Of a DNA stretch of 64,000 nt, positions 37,570 to 47,286 are shown piece by piece (within the stretch, counting starts at the first letter, position 1; every line of letters starts with the position of its first letter). A program made the translations under genes and the position numbers. The notes under the pieces were generated by a model, which searched no databases, was not told the DNA's origin, and saw nothing but the letters and a program-made list of their open reading frames with translations. The stretch is from Bacteroidales bacterium (GTDB lineage: Bacteria > Bacteroidota > Bacteroidia > Bacteroidales > UBA932). The stretch is from assembly GCA_017429475.1 (NCBI GenBank), contig JAFROX010000009.1:291543-355542 (forward strand), in the 5' to 3' direction.

Positions 37570-39324
37570 TTAGAAATTGATGCAGATTCCACCGCCTCCA
37601 TTGATAGGCATACTGCCTATTCCGGCGAAGATGTAGTTCTCCTTGTTAAGCAGGTTTCCGCCCTTGATATAAACCGAGAAGAAGCGGTTCACCTTGAACT
37701 CAGCCTTTGCCGAAAGGTCGAGATAGGCAGGCACTCTACCACGCTGACTGTCTTGCGATAACGAAGCGGCAGGCAGATAGGCAGGCATACCAAACATACT
37801 TTCGCGCTCGCCCTGGATTACCAAAGCTGTGCTCAGGAAAAGCCTTTCCTTGAAATTGTATTCGATTTGGGACAGGCTCTCAATCTTGGGCAGCATAAAT
37901 AACTGAGACTCACTATTGTACTTATTACCCTGCACGGACGTGAACACTCTCAGATCTTTCGAAGTCCAGGTCAGCTCGACTCCGGCCGACAGTTTAGCGT
38001 AGTCCACGAACTCAGGATATACGAAGGGTAAACTCTGATAAAACTGTCCCGAATAAAGCAGCATTCTGTCCTTGAAGGATGTATATGTTCCATAAACGTT
38101 TATTCCAAGTCTGCTGCCTATGATACCCTCGAAAGACAACTTGGCGTCGATCGGCCGGGTGGTGTAACGCATCTTGAATAATTCGGCATCCGTCTGTATC
38201 GATGCCGGAAGGCCGCCATTGAGTCCCATCATAAGCCAGGGAGCCGTCTCAAGGTGAAAACCGAGGTTATCTATATTCCTTCCCCCGTTGGCGACGGCCC
38301 TAATCCATAACTTATTCTCTGCCAGTTCGAATTTTGCATCGACATCAGGATAGATGCTGGTGCTGTTGTCTCCCGCAAAACTATTGCTGAAACGGATTCC
38401 GAAACGGCCGTCGAAACGCCCTTTGGAATATCGGTAGATAGGTGCGAATTCAATGATACCCAGGTAGTATCCACCCAGCTGGTCATACCAGTTGTTCTGG
38501 CTGCGGACATCTACATACATCCTGTGTTCCTCGAAGCTCGATCCGAACTCGGCATCTATGTTAAGGGCTGTTTCAGAGAAGGTGTAGGGGTCAAACACCG
38601 TAGACCGGTATTCCAAGTCCTTTGCAGACCTGACGAAAGAGGCATCGATATCGTAATAGAACTCGTGGTCCTTGACGTTGGTGCTGCGTATCTTGAAATC
38701 GGCTTCATATGCATTCACATAATGCTTTGCCGAATCCTGTACTAAATTCGTAGCCACAAGGGATTCACGTGCATCCAGCTCGTCCCTGGCATATGAAGTG
38801 CGATAGGAACCAAGCAGGCTGAGTTCACCTTTCTCCCAGGCATATTTGAAGAAAGCGCCGGCCGACATCCTGAGCCTTCGGGCATCAAGCTTGCCGATGT
38901 ACTGATTCATAGCAGGTATCTTCCCCGCCTCTGAAGCATACTTCACGAACAGTCCGAAATTGACGTTCGGATTCTTCTTGGGTACCAACTGACCGAACAG
39001 GTCGACCTCGGGCATCAGCGGATACTGGCTGGCTACCCTTGCTGAAAAATGAGGGACAGCCTTGGGAGGCACGACGCCCAGGCTTGCCGCCTGGTAAGGC
39101 GAGAATTCATAGAGATCCCTGAACGGCCTGTCAAATATCGAATAGTCAAAACTTACGTCGAACTTCTTGAGGGAATCGGCCACTGTGAGCGGAGTCTGTG
39201 GCATTCTCACGTCAACGTCGATCTTGCCTTCGAACTCCCTGTCCACTACCACGGTGGGGTCTATCTGCGCATAAACCGGTGCAGAGAGCAGAATCGCGAG
39301 CAAAAGAATCTGTAACTTTTTCAT
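37570..39324 (-). CDS. Outer-membrane beta-barrel protein (TonB-receptor-like)
   Basis: 584 residues. MKKLQILLLAILLSAPVYAQ is a signal peptide. The rest is alternating amphipathic strands with many Tyr/Phe girdle residues, ending in Phe (GGGICINF), typical of an outer-membrane barrel. KVNRFFSVYIKGGNLLNKENY resembles the last strands of TonB-dependent receptors, but no plug domain or TonB box is visible, so it is shorter than a true receptor. It follows a TPR protein by four bases. The two are probably one functional unit; ligand and transport role are unknown. Confidence 0.75.
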   Translation of the reverse strand: MKKLQILLLAILLSAPVYAQIDPTVVVDREFEGKIDVDVRMPQTPLTVADSLKKFDVSFDYSIFDRPFRDLYEFSPYQAASLGVVPPKAVPHFSARVASQYPLMPEVDLFGQLVPKKNPNVNFGLFVKYASEAGKIPAMNQYIGKLDARRLRMSAGAFFKYAWEKGELSLLGSYRTSYARDELDARESLVATNLVQDSAKHYVNAYEADFKIRSTNVKDHEFYYDIDASFVRSAKDLEYRSTVFDPYTFSETALNIDAEFGSSFEEHRMYVDVRSQNNWYDQLGGYYLGIIEFAPIYRYSKGRFDGRFGIRFSNSFAGDNSTSIYPDVDAKFELAENKLWIRAVANGGRNIDNLGFHLETAPWLMMGLNGGLPASIQTDAELFKMRYTTRPIDAKLSFEGIIGSRLGINVYGTYTSFKDRMLLYSGQFYQSLPFVYPEFVDYAKLSAGVELTWTSKDLRVFTSVQGNKYNSESQLFMLPKIESLSQIEYNFKERLFLSTALVIQGERESMFGMPAYLPAASLSQDSQRGRVPAYLDLSAKAEFKVNRFFSVYIKGGNLLNKENYIFAGIGSMPINGGGGICINF

Positions 39325-39328
39325 TGTT

Positions 39329-42300
39329 CTACCTCCCCATCGCTTTAAGTTTGTTCAACCTCATTTCTGTCTGCTCCAGGACATCGTCGTTTGCCACTGA
39401 CACCTTGTAGCTCTTTGCAATGCTTTCATATGTTGCGCGAGCCTGCTCCCATCGTTCACGGTCCGCGAAGGAATCGCCGAGAATGATGAAACTCTTGGCA
39501 AGCCAGTAAAGCTGAGGAGTCTTGGAGTCCGAGAACTCGTAGACTTTCTTCTCCACCTGCTCGAAGTCGCCGGCGTTGTAGAAGTCCTGGATCATTATAT
39601 ATGCGCATTCGGCGCCTACGGCATCGCTGCAATCAGCAGACAGTTTCGTGAGCAGTGCTTTTGCGGCAGTTCGGTCGCCGAGAACGATGTATGACTTGGC
39701 TGCGATGAATTCTGCCTTGCGACGGGTCTCGTCGTCAAGAGAAGTGTCGCCGGCCAGTTCCAACGCATTGTTCAGAGACTTGTAATACTGTCTGCTGTTA
39801 TAGTTCGACAGCATCTCTCCCACCCTTCCGGCAGTCCGGATGACATCGTTGGTGGCAATCGCCTGCAGGGTCTCGTAAGCTTCGAGAGCCTTCTTGTAAT
39901 TGCCCAGATTGTAGCAGATGTCGGCATAGTTGCGGGTCGCTGCTTCAGAATAGTCGCCTTTCTCCTTGCTCATGCACTCCAGATAGGCATCTGCCGCAGA
40001 TTCGTTGCGGCCAGAGGCCTTGTAGCTTTCTGCAAGGTAGAACCAGGCCTGTGCAGCCCTGGCTCCATTGGGATACTGGTTGAGGAATGACTGGAGCGAA
40101 CGTATGGCAGAACTGTGGTTGCCGGAGAGGTAGACCTGCTCAGCAGCATTGAATATCATCTGCTCCTTCTCGCTGACAGTCTTGATGTTGGACATCCCCA
40201 AGCCGTCAAGATACGCAAGGTACTCCTGAGGACGGCCTGACAGCTGATATAGGCTCTCCATTCCGGCCAGTGCGTCCTGCACTTCTGCTGAGTTCGGAGT
40301 GTCGCTGACGATGCGCTTGTAATAATCTATGGCTTTCTGCCTCTCCCCCTTGTTGCTGCTTATCATCGCCAGCTCAAGCAGGCTGCGTGAGTAGAACGAG
40401 CTGTCGCGGGCTGAGAGCAGGGCCTCGAAGCATTTGGTAGCCTCGTCAGGATTGTTGCGCTGGACATATGTGCGTCCCAGCTCATACATAGCCTCCGGAT
40501 AGAGCTTGGCTCCGGGATGCTTTGCAACAGCATCCGACAACAGGTCTATCTTCTTGGCGTATTCATCCATCAGCCCGTATACAAGGGCTCCCTGATAATT
40601 GGCGTAAATATCGTTGTCCGAATATCTGTTGTAGACCTTGGCATACTCTGCCGAGGCTTTCGTATAATCGTTCTGCATAAGGTATGTGTCAGCCAGACGG
40701 ACGGTGGCGTCCCTCTGGAGATTCCCCTTGGCAGCATCGGTTTCAAGGAAAGATATGAAATACGGCTGGGCCGTGTCGAAGTTGCGGGAATTGAAATATG
40801 AGTAGCCCAGGATGAGCTGCAGCATGTCATATTCGTCATATGTCCTGAAAACAGGGTCTGAAGCCAGAATGCGGCCTGTTCCGATGGCATCCACATAGTT
40901 GCCGGCGGCATAGTTGCACTGTGTCAGATAGAAGTTTGCCAGACGGGTGACAGCAGGGTCGGAGCCATTGTCAACCGCATCGTGAAGCAGTTCCATCGCG
41001 CTCTTGTAGCCACCTCCGCTGATGAGCTGCAGCGCCTTGTAGAGCTGAGCTTTCTGCAGATTGGACCTAACATCCCACGTTGGATTCTTGATCTTCTCCA
41101 TCACCTCGATGGCCGAAGTGAAATCGTTGTCCTGCAGGAAGGCGACGGACATATATGTGTTGATCACATCGTCCTTGCCGCTGTTCGGATAGCTGGCCAC
41201 GTATTTCTCGAACTGCGAGATATCCTTGTTGACATCGAAAGAGAGCTTGGCGAAATTGAACATCGCATCCTCCTTCACTGTCTGGTCGAAGTCGCATTCG
41301 GAAGCTTTCTTGAAGCAGTCGAGCGCGGAAAGTTTGTTCTTTACCTGAAGATAGCTGTTGGCGCTGTAGTAGTAAGCGCTCTGCCCTATCGTATCTTCTG
41401 CCCCGAGCACTGACGAGAAGTTCTCGATAGCCTCGCGATACTGCTGGAGGGAGTATGATACCACGCCGGCATAATAACGGTCCTTGCGGGTGATTGTAAC
41501 TCCTGATGCGATGTACTTGTCTAGATATTCCTTCGCCTTGGCATTGTTGTTCTTGGCGAAATAGGATTCTGAAATGATGCGTGCAAGATTGCCCTGGAGA
41601 TCCGGAGTAAGTTTGCCGTACACGGCCTCGCCGTTCTCTATTGCATAGTCCCAGTCTTTCATCATGAACTTGCTTTCCGTTGCGTAGTAGTCGGAAAGAT
41701 CGGTGAAACGGCTGTCCCTGCGGGCTTTCACGAAATAGTTGTAGGCCTGCTCGAAGTCCTTGTCGAGATAATGGATGTATGCGGTGTAATAGGTTGCCGG
41801 ATAGGTATACTGGTTGAGCTCCGAATCCATAACCTTCGAAAAGCCGGCCAGGGCGTCCTTCATATTGCCCACGCGCATATTGCAATAGGCATATTTGAAG
41901 GCATATTCGTCCTTGACGGTACGATAGAGATTCTTCTCGTTGATGCCTGCGAAGCTTGCACGCGCCTTCTCATACTCTGCCTGGTCGAACTGGTAGCTTG
42001 CCATATGGAACTTCACCATAGCCAGCTGCGGGTCGTTGGGGAACCTGGTTTCAAAGTCATAGACAAGGCCCTCGACATTGGCTCTTCCGAGAGCTATCGC
42101 GCACATTATCTTGTTCGCGAGTATTTCCGAATAGAAAAGGGTATGCTTGTCCGTCACGTCATCGGCTAGCCTGTCGAACTCACTTTCGGCGGAAGCATAC
42201 ATACCCTGAAGATAGAGCTGCTTGGCCGAATCGAAGCGGGTGCGGAAACTATAATCGGCATCCTGAGCCTTGGAGGCGAATGTTCCCAGGGTAAGGAACA

Positions 42301-42331
42301 GAATCGCGGCTATGATTGTTTTAAGGCGCAT
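39329..42331 (-). CDS. Periplasmic TPR-repeat protein, 1000 residues
   Basis: 1000 residues from the ATG at 42331; the reading frame continues upstream but there it is antisense to the plus-strand genes. MRLKTIIAAILFLTLGTFASKAQ is a signal peptide. The body is almost entirely TPR/Sel1-like helical pairs: blocks such as LYPEAMYELGRTYVQRNNPDEATKCFEALL and AAQAWFYLAESYKASGRNESAADAYLEC recur about every 34-38 residues. It probably scaffolds protein interactions at the outer membrane with the barrel protein encoded next. A TACATTTG element lies 19 bases upstream. No enzymatic motif seen. Confidence 0.85.
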   Translation of the reverse strand: MRLKTIIAAILFLTLGTFASKAQDADYSFRTRFDSAKQLYLQGMYASAESEFDRLADDVTDKHTLFYSEILANKIMCAIALGRANVEGLVYDFETRFPNDPQLAMVKFHMASYQFDQAEYEKARASFAGINEKNLYRTVKDEYAFKYAYCNMRVGNMKDALAGFSKVMDSELNQYTYPATYYTAYIHYLDKDFEQAYNYFVKARRDSRFTDLSDYYATESKFMMKDWDYAIENGEAVYGKLTPDLQGNLARIISESYFAKNNNAKAKEYLDKYIASGVTITRKDRYYAGVVSYSLQQYREAIENFSSVLGAEDTIGQSAYYYSANSYLQVKNKLSALDCFKKASECDFDQTVKEDAMFNFAKLSFDVNKDISQFEKYVASYPNSGKDDVINTYMSVAFLQDNDFTSAIEVMEKIKNPTWDVRSNLQKAQLYKALQLISGGGYKSAMELLHDAVDNGSDPAVTRLANFYLTQCNYAAGNYVDAIGTGRILASDPVFRTYDEYDMLQLILGYSYFNSRNFDTAQPYFISFLETDAAKGNLQRDATVRLADTYLMQNDYTKASAEYAKVYNRYSDNDIYANYQGALVYGLMDEYAKKIDLLSDAVAKHPGAKLYPEAMYELGRTYVQRNNPDEATKCFEALLSARDSSFYSRSLLELAMISSNKGERQKAIDYYKRIVSDTPNSAEVQDALAGMESLYQLSGRPQEYLAYLDGLGMSNIKTVSEKEQMIFNAAEQVYLSGNHSSAIRSLQSFLNQYPNGARAAQAWFYLAESYKASGRNESAADAYLECMSKEKGDYSEAATRNYADICYNLGNYKKALEAYETLQAIATNDVIRTAGRVGEMLSNYNSRQYYKSLNNALELAGDTSLDDETRRKAEFIAAKSYIVLGDRTAAKALLTKLSADCSDAVGAECAYIMIQDFYNAGDFEQVEKKVYEFSDSKTPQLYWLAKSFIILGDSFADRERWEQARATYESIAKSYKVSVANDDVLEQTEMRLNKLKAMGR

Positions 42332-42350
42332 TCTTGGGATATCAATTACA

Positions 42351-42358
42351 CAAATGTA
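42351..42358 (-). promoter_or_regulatory. -7 element of the TPR-barrel operon
   Basis: TACATTTG on the minus strand, 19 bases before the TPR gene ATG. On the plus strand TAAATTCG (one mismatch) is found five bases before the ftsE-like ATG. Confidence 0.5.
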
Positions 42359-42382
42359 CACTATTTTTATTAAATTCGCGGT

Positions 42383-43087
42383 ATGGAAAAGCCCATTATC
42401 GAATTCAAGAACGTCGACATCACCAATTCTGACACTCTTGTCATTGAGAACCTTTCCTTCGAAATTTTCCAAGGAGATTTCGTCTACCTCACAGGCAAGG
42501 TCGGCAGCGGCAAGACTTCCATCATCCGCACCATCATTGCCGAGAACCCGGTCACTGACGGAGAGGCCCGGGTCGGGGAATTCAATCTCAAAAACATCAA
42601 ACGCAAGCAAATTCCGTACCTCAGGCGCAGTGTAGGCGTGGTTTTCCAGGATTTCCAGCTGCTTATGGACCGCAGCGTGGAGAGCAATCTTGAGTTCGTA
42701 CTGAAGGCTACCGGATGGAAGGAGAAGCAGGCCATAAGCAACCGCATAAAGGAAGTCCTGGAGCTTGTAAACCTCTCCACAAAGGCCCACAAGATGCCCC
42801 ACCAGCTCTCCGGAGGCGAGCAGCAGAGGGTTGCCATAGCGCGCGCCCTGCTCAACAGCCCGGAGCTCATCCTTGCCGACGAGCCCACCGGCAACCTCGA
42901 CAACGACACGGCTATGGGAATCATGGACCTTCTCTACGAAATAAACAAAAAGAACCGCACCGCCATCATTATGGTCACCCACAACCAGAACCTCCTCAAG
43001 CTCTATCCGGGCAGGGTTTTCCTCTGCGCCGACAATATATGCAAGGAGGAAGTGGCCGGCGCCATCGACCTCGACATAGAAATCTAA
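42383..43087 (+). CDS. ftsE: FtsE-like ABC transporter ATP-binding protein
   Basis: 234 residues. ABC ATPase with Walker A GKVGSGKT (38-45), Q-loop VFQDFQLL, signature LSGGEQQR, Walker [13 protein letters not shown] and H-loop [20 protein letters not shown] and the short length match FtsE, which with FtsX couples cell division to peptidoglycan hydrolysis. No ftsX is adjacent, and in Bacteroidota the two are often separated, so related LolD-type functions cannot be fully excluded. Its stop directly precedes the nth start. Confidence 0.82.
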   Translation: MEKPIIEFKNVDITNSDTLVIENLSFEIFQGDFVYLTGKVGSGKTSIIRTIIAENPVTDGEARVGEFNLKNIKRKQIPYLRRSVGVVFQDFQLLMDRSVESNLEFVLKATGWKEKQAISNRIKEVLELVNLSTKAHKMPHQLSGGEQQRVAIARALLNSPELILADEPTGNLDNDTAMGIMDLLYEINKKNRTAIIMVTHNQNLLKLYPGRVFLCADNICKEEVAGAIDLDIEI

Positions 43088-43720
43088 GTGAAGAAGCTGT
43101 ACAGTCAAGTCATCGGCTGGTTCCAGACCGTTATGCCGCAGGCTGAAACGGAGCTGCATTTCGACAGCCCTTTCCAGCTTCTTGCGGCCGTGATCCTTTC
43201 TGCCCAGTGCACCGACAAACGGGTGAATATGGTCACCCCTGCCCTGTTCGAAAAGTTTCCGACTCCGCAGGCCCTGGGATCCGCTTCGTTCGAGGATGTT
43301 TACGAGCTCGTGAAGTCCGTATCCTACCCCAACAGCAAAGCCTCCCACCTGATAGAGATGGCAGCGATGCTCTGCGAGCGTTTCGGCGGCGAAGTCCCTT
43401 CCACCCACGAAGAGCTTCAGCAACTGCCGGGAGTCGGACGCAAGACCGCCAATGTGGTGATGTCAGTTGTCTTTGACAAACCAGTGATTGCCGTCGACAC
43501 CCACGTTTTCAGGGTTGCCCGCAGGATCGGCCTTTCCAAAGGCAGTACGCCGCTGGCTGTAGAAAAAGACCTCACCGACAACATTCCTGAAGAACTGCGT
43601 TCAATTTCTCACCACTGGCTCATACTTCACGGCCGATACACCTGCACGGCCAGAAATCCCAAATGCGACGGCTGCGGTCTGAAGGACTGCTGCAAGGAAT
43701 ACAAACAGTCACACCGATGA
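43088..43720 (+). CDS. nth: Endonuclease III
   Basis: 210 residues from a GTG directly after the ftsE-like stop; an internal ATG at 43133 would remove conserved helix residues. DNA glycosylase/AP lyase for oxidised pyrimidines. Helix-hairpin-helix LPGVGRKTANVV holds catalytic Lys119 and AVDTHVFRV holds Asp137. The [4Fe-4S] cluster cysteines are in the C-terminal CTARNPKCDGCGLKDCC. Followed by xerD with an ATGA overlap. Confidence 0.95.
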   Translation: MKKLYSQVIGWFQTVMPQAETELHFDSPFQLLAAVILSAQCTDKRVNMVTPALFEKFPTPQALGSASFEDVYELVKSVSYPNSKASHLIEMAAMLCERFGGEVPSTHEELQQLPGVGRKTANVVMSVVFDKPVIAVDTHVFRVARRIGLSKGSTPLAVEKDLTDNIPEELRSISHHWLILHGRYTCTARNPKCDGCGLKDCCKEYKQSHR

Positions 43721-44622
43721 AAAAAGACAGTTTCGGGAGCATACCGGGCGACTTCCGCACTTACCTGAAACTGGAGCGCTCAATGTCGGCCAATACCGTA
43801 GCCGCTTACGGCAGGGATGCCGAGTTCCTGTTCGACTATCTCAGGAACGAAGGTGTCAGCAACCTGGAAGACATCACCGGAGGGCATCTTACATCATATA
43901 TAGAATCCCTTTCAGAGGCTGGCATTACAAAACGTTCCCAGGCTCGCGTCATCAGTTCGTTAAAATCGCTGTTCCGATATCTTGAAGACGAAGGCCTTGT
44001 CAAGGACAACCCCTGTGATATGCTCGACCCGCCCAAGATGCAGAAACACCTGCCCTCAGTGCTTTCGGTGGAGGAAGTCCTGGCAATACTGGATTCCGTA
44101 GACCTGAGCAGGCCGCAGGGACACCGCAACCGCGCAATGCTGGAGATGCTCTACAGCTGCGGACTGCGCGTCAGCGAACTGGTGAACCTGCGCATCAGCG
44201 ACCTGTTTTTCGACGAGGGCTTCATTCGGGTGATCGGCAAGGGCGACAAGCAGCGGCTGATCCCCGTCGGAGAGCCCGCAGTCAAGGCCGTCGGATTCTG
44301 GATGGACCAGCGGCGCCACTGGCCGGTAGCCAAAGGCTGCGAGGACTGTCTTTTCCTGAACAACCGTGGCGGGAGGATTTCGCGCGTCGCCGTTTTCACG
44401 ATCGTAAAGGAGCAGGCAGAGCTCGCCGGCATTCATAAGGATATTTCTCCACACACTTTCCGTCATTCTTTCGCGACACATATGGTGGAGAACGGCGCCG
44501 ATTTGAGGGTGGTACAAGAAATGCTCGGTCATGAGTCAATACTCACGACCGAGATCTATACGCATATCGACACCCGCAAATGGCAGGAGACGATCCTGAA
44601 ATTCCATCCTGCAGGATCGTAA
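43717..44622 (+). CDS. xerD: Tyrosine recombinase XerD
   Basis: 301 residues from the ATG overlapping the nth stop. The Xer recombinase resolves chromosome dimers at dif. The N-terminal SAM-like core-binding domain is followed by the catalytic domain: SCGLRVSELVNL (Arg I), IGKGDKQRLIPV (Lys), HTFRHSFATHM (His-Arg), LGHESILTTEIYTHI (His and nucleophilic Tyr). Its position in a housekeeping operon and the short compact length favour XerD over a mobile-element integrase. Confidence 0.93.
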   Translation: MKKDSFGSIPGDFRTYLKLERSMSANTVAAYGRDAEFLFDYLRNEGVSNLEDITGGHLTSYIESLSEAGITKRSQARVISSLKSLFRYLEDEGLVKDNPCDMLDPPKMQKHLPSVLSVEEVLAILDSVDLSRPQGHRNRAMLEMLYSCGLRVSELVNLRISDLFFDEGFIRVIGKGDKQRLIPVGEPAVKAVGFWMDQRRHWPVAKGCEDCLFLNNRGGRISRVAVFTIVKEQAELAGIHKDISPHTFRHSFATHMVENGADLRVVQEMLGHESILTTEIYTHIDTRKWQETILKFHPAGS

Positions 44623-44647
44623 ACCCTGCAGGACAGATTCAATTCCA

Positions 44648-47197
44648 TTATTTAGTTACAAGGTCCTTGAAGACCGAACCGAAGATCAGGTAGCTCGTGT
44701 TGCCGCCGATGGTTCCTTCGTTCTGACCCCAGAGGAAAGGCCAGTCGTCGTAGTTCTCGAAATGGTCTGGATGACGGAACAAAAGACCGGGAGCCACGTT
44801 GCCGGGGATGAACGAGAAGTCAGCCCTGTTGTTGCCGTAGAACACTTCCTTAGGCCTTGCGGCGCCTACTGCAGCCACCAGTGAATAGTTGTGGTAAGGA
44901 TGGCAGCCGAACAGATAGTTGACAGCCTTGTAGGCGTAACTCTTGTCGATTATGTCAGGGAAATATTCACTGGCATAGCTGACTGTCGTACCGTAGCTTA
45001 CTACGCTGCCGCTGCCGGCCCAGTTACCGAGTCCAATCGGAACTCCGTAAGGATTGTTGTACTCGAGGCTGTCGAGATAAACCTTGTACTGCTCAACATA
45101 GGGACGGAGTTTCTCCTTGTATGATGCATCCAGATACGGAACGGCATTGATGGCCGTATTGATAGAAGACTGAACGTTGCGGTCGAGAGCCGGCCATATC
45201 TGCTTCATGAATTCGTCGAGATAGTTCTGCTCACCTGTTGAAACATACAACTGAAGGTTGGTGGCCATATTGGTACCGCCCCTTCGGTTGCCTCCGAATG
45301 CACCCTGAGGAGCTGCAGCAGCTCTCTGTGCCATAATCTCATTGGACTCCTTCATAAGTCTCTTTGACTCCTTGAGGCACCTTGCTGCAAGATCGTCATC
45401 GAAACCGGCGAGGGCGCGGCTTGCAGCTGCGAACATAGTGGCAGCGTTGAAGTCCGAACCGGGATTGCGGCTGGTGAAGGCCCACATATCGTCGGGAGTA
45501 CCGCTTGACTTGCCGTCGGCAGATTTCTGATACGGTTTCAGCCTCGGGTCATAGTGCAGGCCGTCGGTAATGGCAGCCGCATCTCCAAGGTGGTGATAGT
45601 TGTCGAGGACTGAGTTTGACAGGGTCTGCGACATATGGCCGATGATTTCAGCCTGAGCGAGAAGGTTCAGCACGCCGTGGCGGATATACTGCAGCACGTC
45701 GGGAATTCCGTCCGGACGGTGAAGGTCCACATATCGCTGGTCCTCATCGACGAATGTCTCATCGCGCTGGGGATGGAAGCTCTCCCAGAGGGTCACGAGG
45801 TTCGAAACCACGCCGATGTTGGAACCGGTCTCGATGTCGAAGTCGCCGGCATCGAAATAACCTCCCACATTCAGTCCGGGGATGAGTTCAAGGGGTTTGA
45901 ACCTGGTATCGGTAGTCGGGCCTTGAGAGTGCAGGTCGAAGTGGTTGGTATTGACCGGAGCCTGGAGATAACCTTCCTTGAAAGGCTCGCCGTGCCAGAT
46001 GCGGTATCCCTCGTTCACGGTCATATGGTTCATATGGATAGGGATCCACACGTCGCTGGTTGCATCGGTAATGTGGGCATATACGTCGTCTGAAATGATG
46101 AAGTTGTTGGTCTTGACACCATTATATTCTATATAATATACGCCGGGCTTGCTGACATCCGAGAAGTCGAACTTGACATAGTTGTACTTGAAGTAAGGGC
46201 CCCAGACATCTGTCTTGCCGGTAAACACCTTGTGCTCCTTGCCGTCATCTTCTACCTTGTAAATGGAAGCAGAAGATTTCACCTTGTCGTTCTTGTCAAG
46301 CTCGATGACAGCCACCTTGGGCTGGTCCGGCTGATATCCCATCTGGGAGAAGCCGATGTTGGGTTCCCTGATCCAGCCGGGAATAGCGTGAGGTTTCACT
46401 GTCCACGAAAGGACCTTGCCGGTCTTGCCTGCGGGCAGAAGGCTGCGGAGCACGAACCAACCGTTCTGGGCAACGATGCGGCCATCGTAGAGCATAATGT
46501 CCGCATCATCCGACTTGACCTCGACCATACGCTCGGGAGCGTCGGGGGCCATAATGATGTCGCGGCCCTGAGCCAGAGGCAGGGGATCGACGAATTCGCC
46601 CGTGCCGCGGTCGTCATAGGTCTTGTAGCCGCGGTACTGTATCACTTTCTCAGAGTTGGGCCTTGCTACGGTATTGCTGACGGCATAACGAGGGAAACGG
46701 TCATATTTGCCGTCCATTATGTAGGTCTTCGCCCAATATTGTGACGGAAGGAACTCCAGGTTGAAACCTGCGTCACCTTCGAGTTCCGCCGGAACAGGTT
46801 TGTCGAGATAAACTGCGATTTCAACTGCATCGCCCTTGCCGGTAACCACAACGCGGGAATCGAAATCGAACTGGTCATAGCGCAAGCCGACTTCGATGGA
46901 ATTGTCTTCCTTGTTGACGTTCCTGAAAGTCGTGCTCGGGACAAGGTCCCACTGTTCGGGAGTGTTGCTGAGCCTGATGGCACCTCCCTGTGCCGTCCTG
47001 ACACCGTGGTGGATCAGCTCGATTCCGGAGTTCTTCTCATCGTTGAAACCACCTGTGAACAGGTTGCTGAACACCCAGACGTTCACACCCTGCGTTTCAA
47101 AGTATTCCAGGTCATTTAAGACGAGATTTGAATTTGAAGATTTATTGCATGCGGCAGCAAGTGCCAGCATGACAGACAAAAAAAGAAGTTTTTTCAT
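44648..47197 (-). CDS. GH9 endoglucanase-type lipoprotein
   Basis: 849 residues from the ATG at 47197; another ATG at 47218 would add seven residues. MKKLLFLSVMLALAAAC is a lipoprotein signal. An Ig-like CelD_N domain (about 270-360: IGFSQMGYQPDQPKVAVIEL...GVYYIEYNG) precedes a GH9 (alpha/alpha)6 barrel with GGYFDAGDFDIETG carrying the catalytic Asp pair and, near the C-terminus, WGQNEGTIGGNTSYL with the candidate acid Glu. The likely substrate is beta-1,4-glucan or xyloglucan. No SusC/SusD partners lie nearby. An Ala/Gly/Arg-rich insertion near residue 650 is unusual. Confidence 0.88.
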   Translation of the reverse strand: MKKLLFLSVMLALAAACNKSSNSNLVLNDLEYFETQGVNVWVFSNLFTGGFNDEKNSGIELIHHGVRTAQGGAIRLSNTPEQWDLVPSTTFRNVNKEDNSIEVGLRYDQFDFDSRVVVTGKGDAVEIAVYLDKPVPAELEGDAGFNLEFLPSQYWAKTYIMDGKYDRFPRYAVSNTVARPNSEKVIQYRGYKTYDDRGTGEFVDPLPLAQGRDIIMAPDAPERMVEVKSDDADIMLYDGRIVAQNGWFVLRSLLPAGKTGKVLSWTVKPHAIPGWIREPNIGFSQMGYQPDQPKVAVIELDKNDKVKSSASIYKVEDDGKEHKVFTGKTDVWGPYFKYNYVKFDFSDVSKPGVYYIEYNGVKTNNFIISDDVYAHITDATSDVWIPIHMNHMTVNEGYRIWHGEPFKEGYLQAPVNTNHFDLHSQGPTTDTRFKPLELIPGLNVGGYFDAGDFDIETGSNIGVVSNLVTLWESFHPQRDETFVDEDQRYVDLHRPDGIPDVLQYIRHGVLNLLAQAEIIGHMSQTLSNSVLDNYHHLGDAAAITDGLHYDPRLKPYQKSADGKSSGTPDDMWAFTSRNPGSDFNAATMFAAASRALAGFDDDLAARCLKESKRLMKESNEIMAQRAAAAPQGAFGGNRRGGTNMATNLQLYVSTGEQNYLDEFMKQIWPALDRNVQSSINTAINAVPYLDASYKEKLRPYVEQYKVYLDSLEYNNPYGVPIGLGNWAGSGSVVSYGTTVSYASEYFPDIIDKSYAYKAVNYLFGCHPYHNYSLVAAVGAARPKEVFYGNNRADFSFIPGNVAPGLLFRHPDHFENYDDWPFLWGQNEGTIGGNTSYLIFGSVFKDLVTK

Positions 47198-47220
47198 AAA
47201 AAGGGACTTTTTCGACATTT

Positions 47221-47279
47221 CAAATATATCATTTAATACCGTCAATAACAAGCATCAAATTCAAAATGGTATATATTTG
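47221..47279. promoter_or_regulatory. Divergent -7 elements of the GH9 gene (-) and EamA gene (+)
   Basis: TATATTTG on the minus strand (47221-47228), 23 bases before the GH9 ATG, and TATATTTG on the plus strand (47272-47279), seven bases before the transporter ATG. They form symmetrical 9-base arms. The plus-strand spacing suggests a leaderless transporter mRNA. Confidence 0.55.
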
Positions 47280-47286
47280 CAAGCAA

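Noticed and set aside
42332-43423. N-terminal extension of the TPR protein frame
   Set aside because: It runs antisense to ftsE and nth; the signal peptide at 42331 and the promoter element at 42351-42358 mark the true start.
44606-44632. Two CCTGCAGG octamers behind xerD as a dif-like site or terminator
   Set aside because: There is no T-run and no resemblance to the 28-base dif consensus; probably chance or a weak hairpin.
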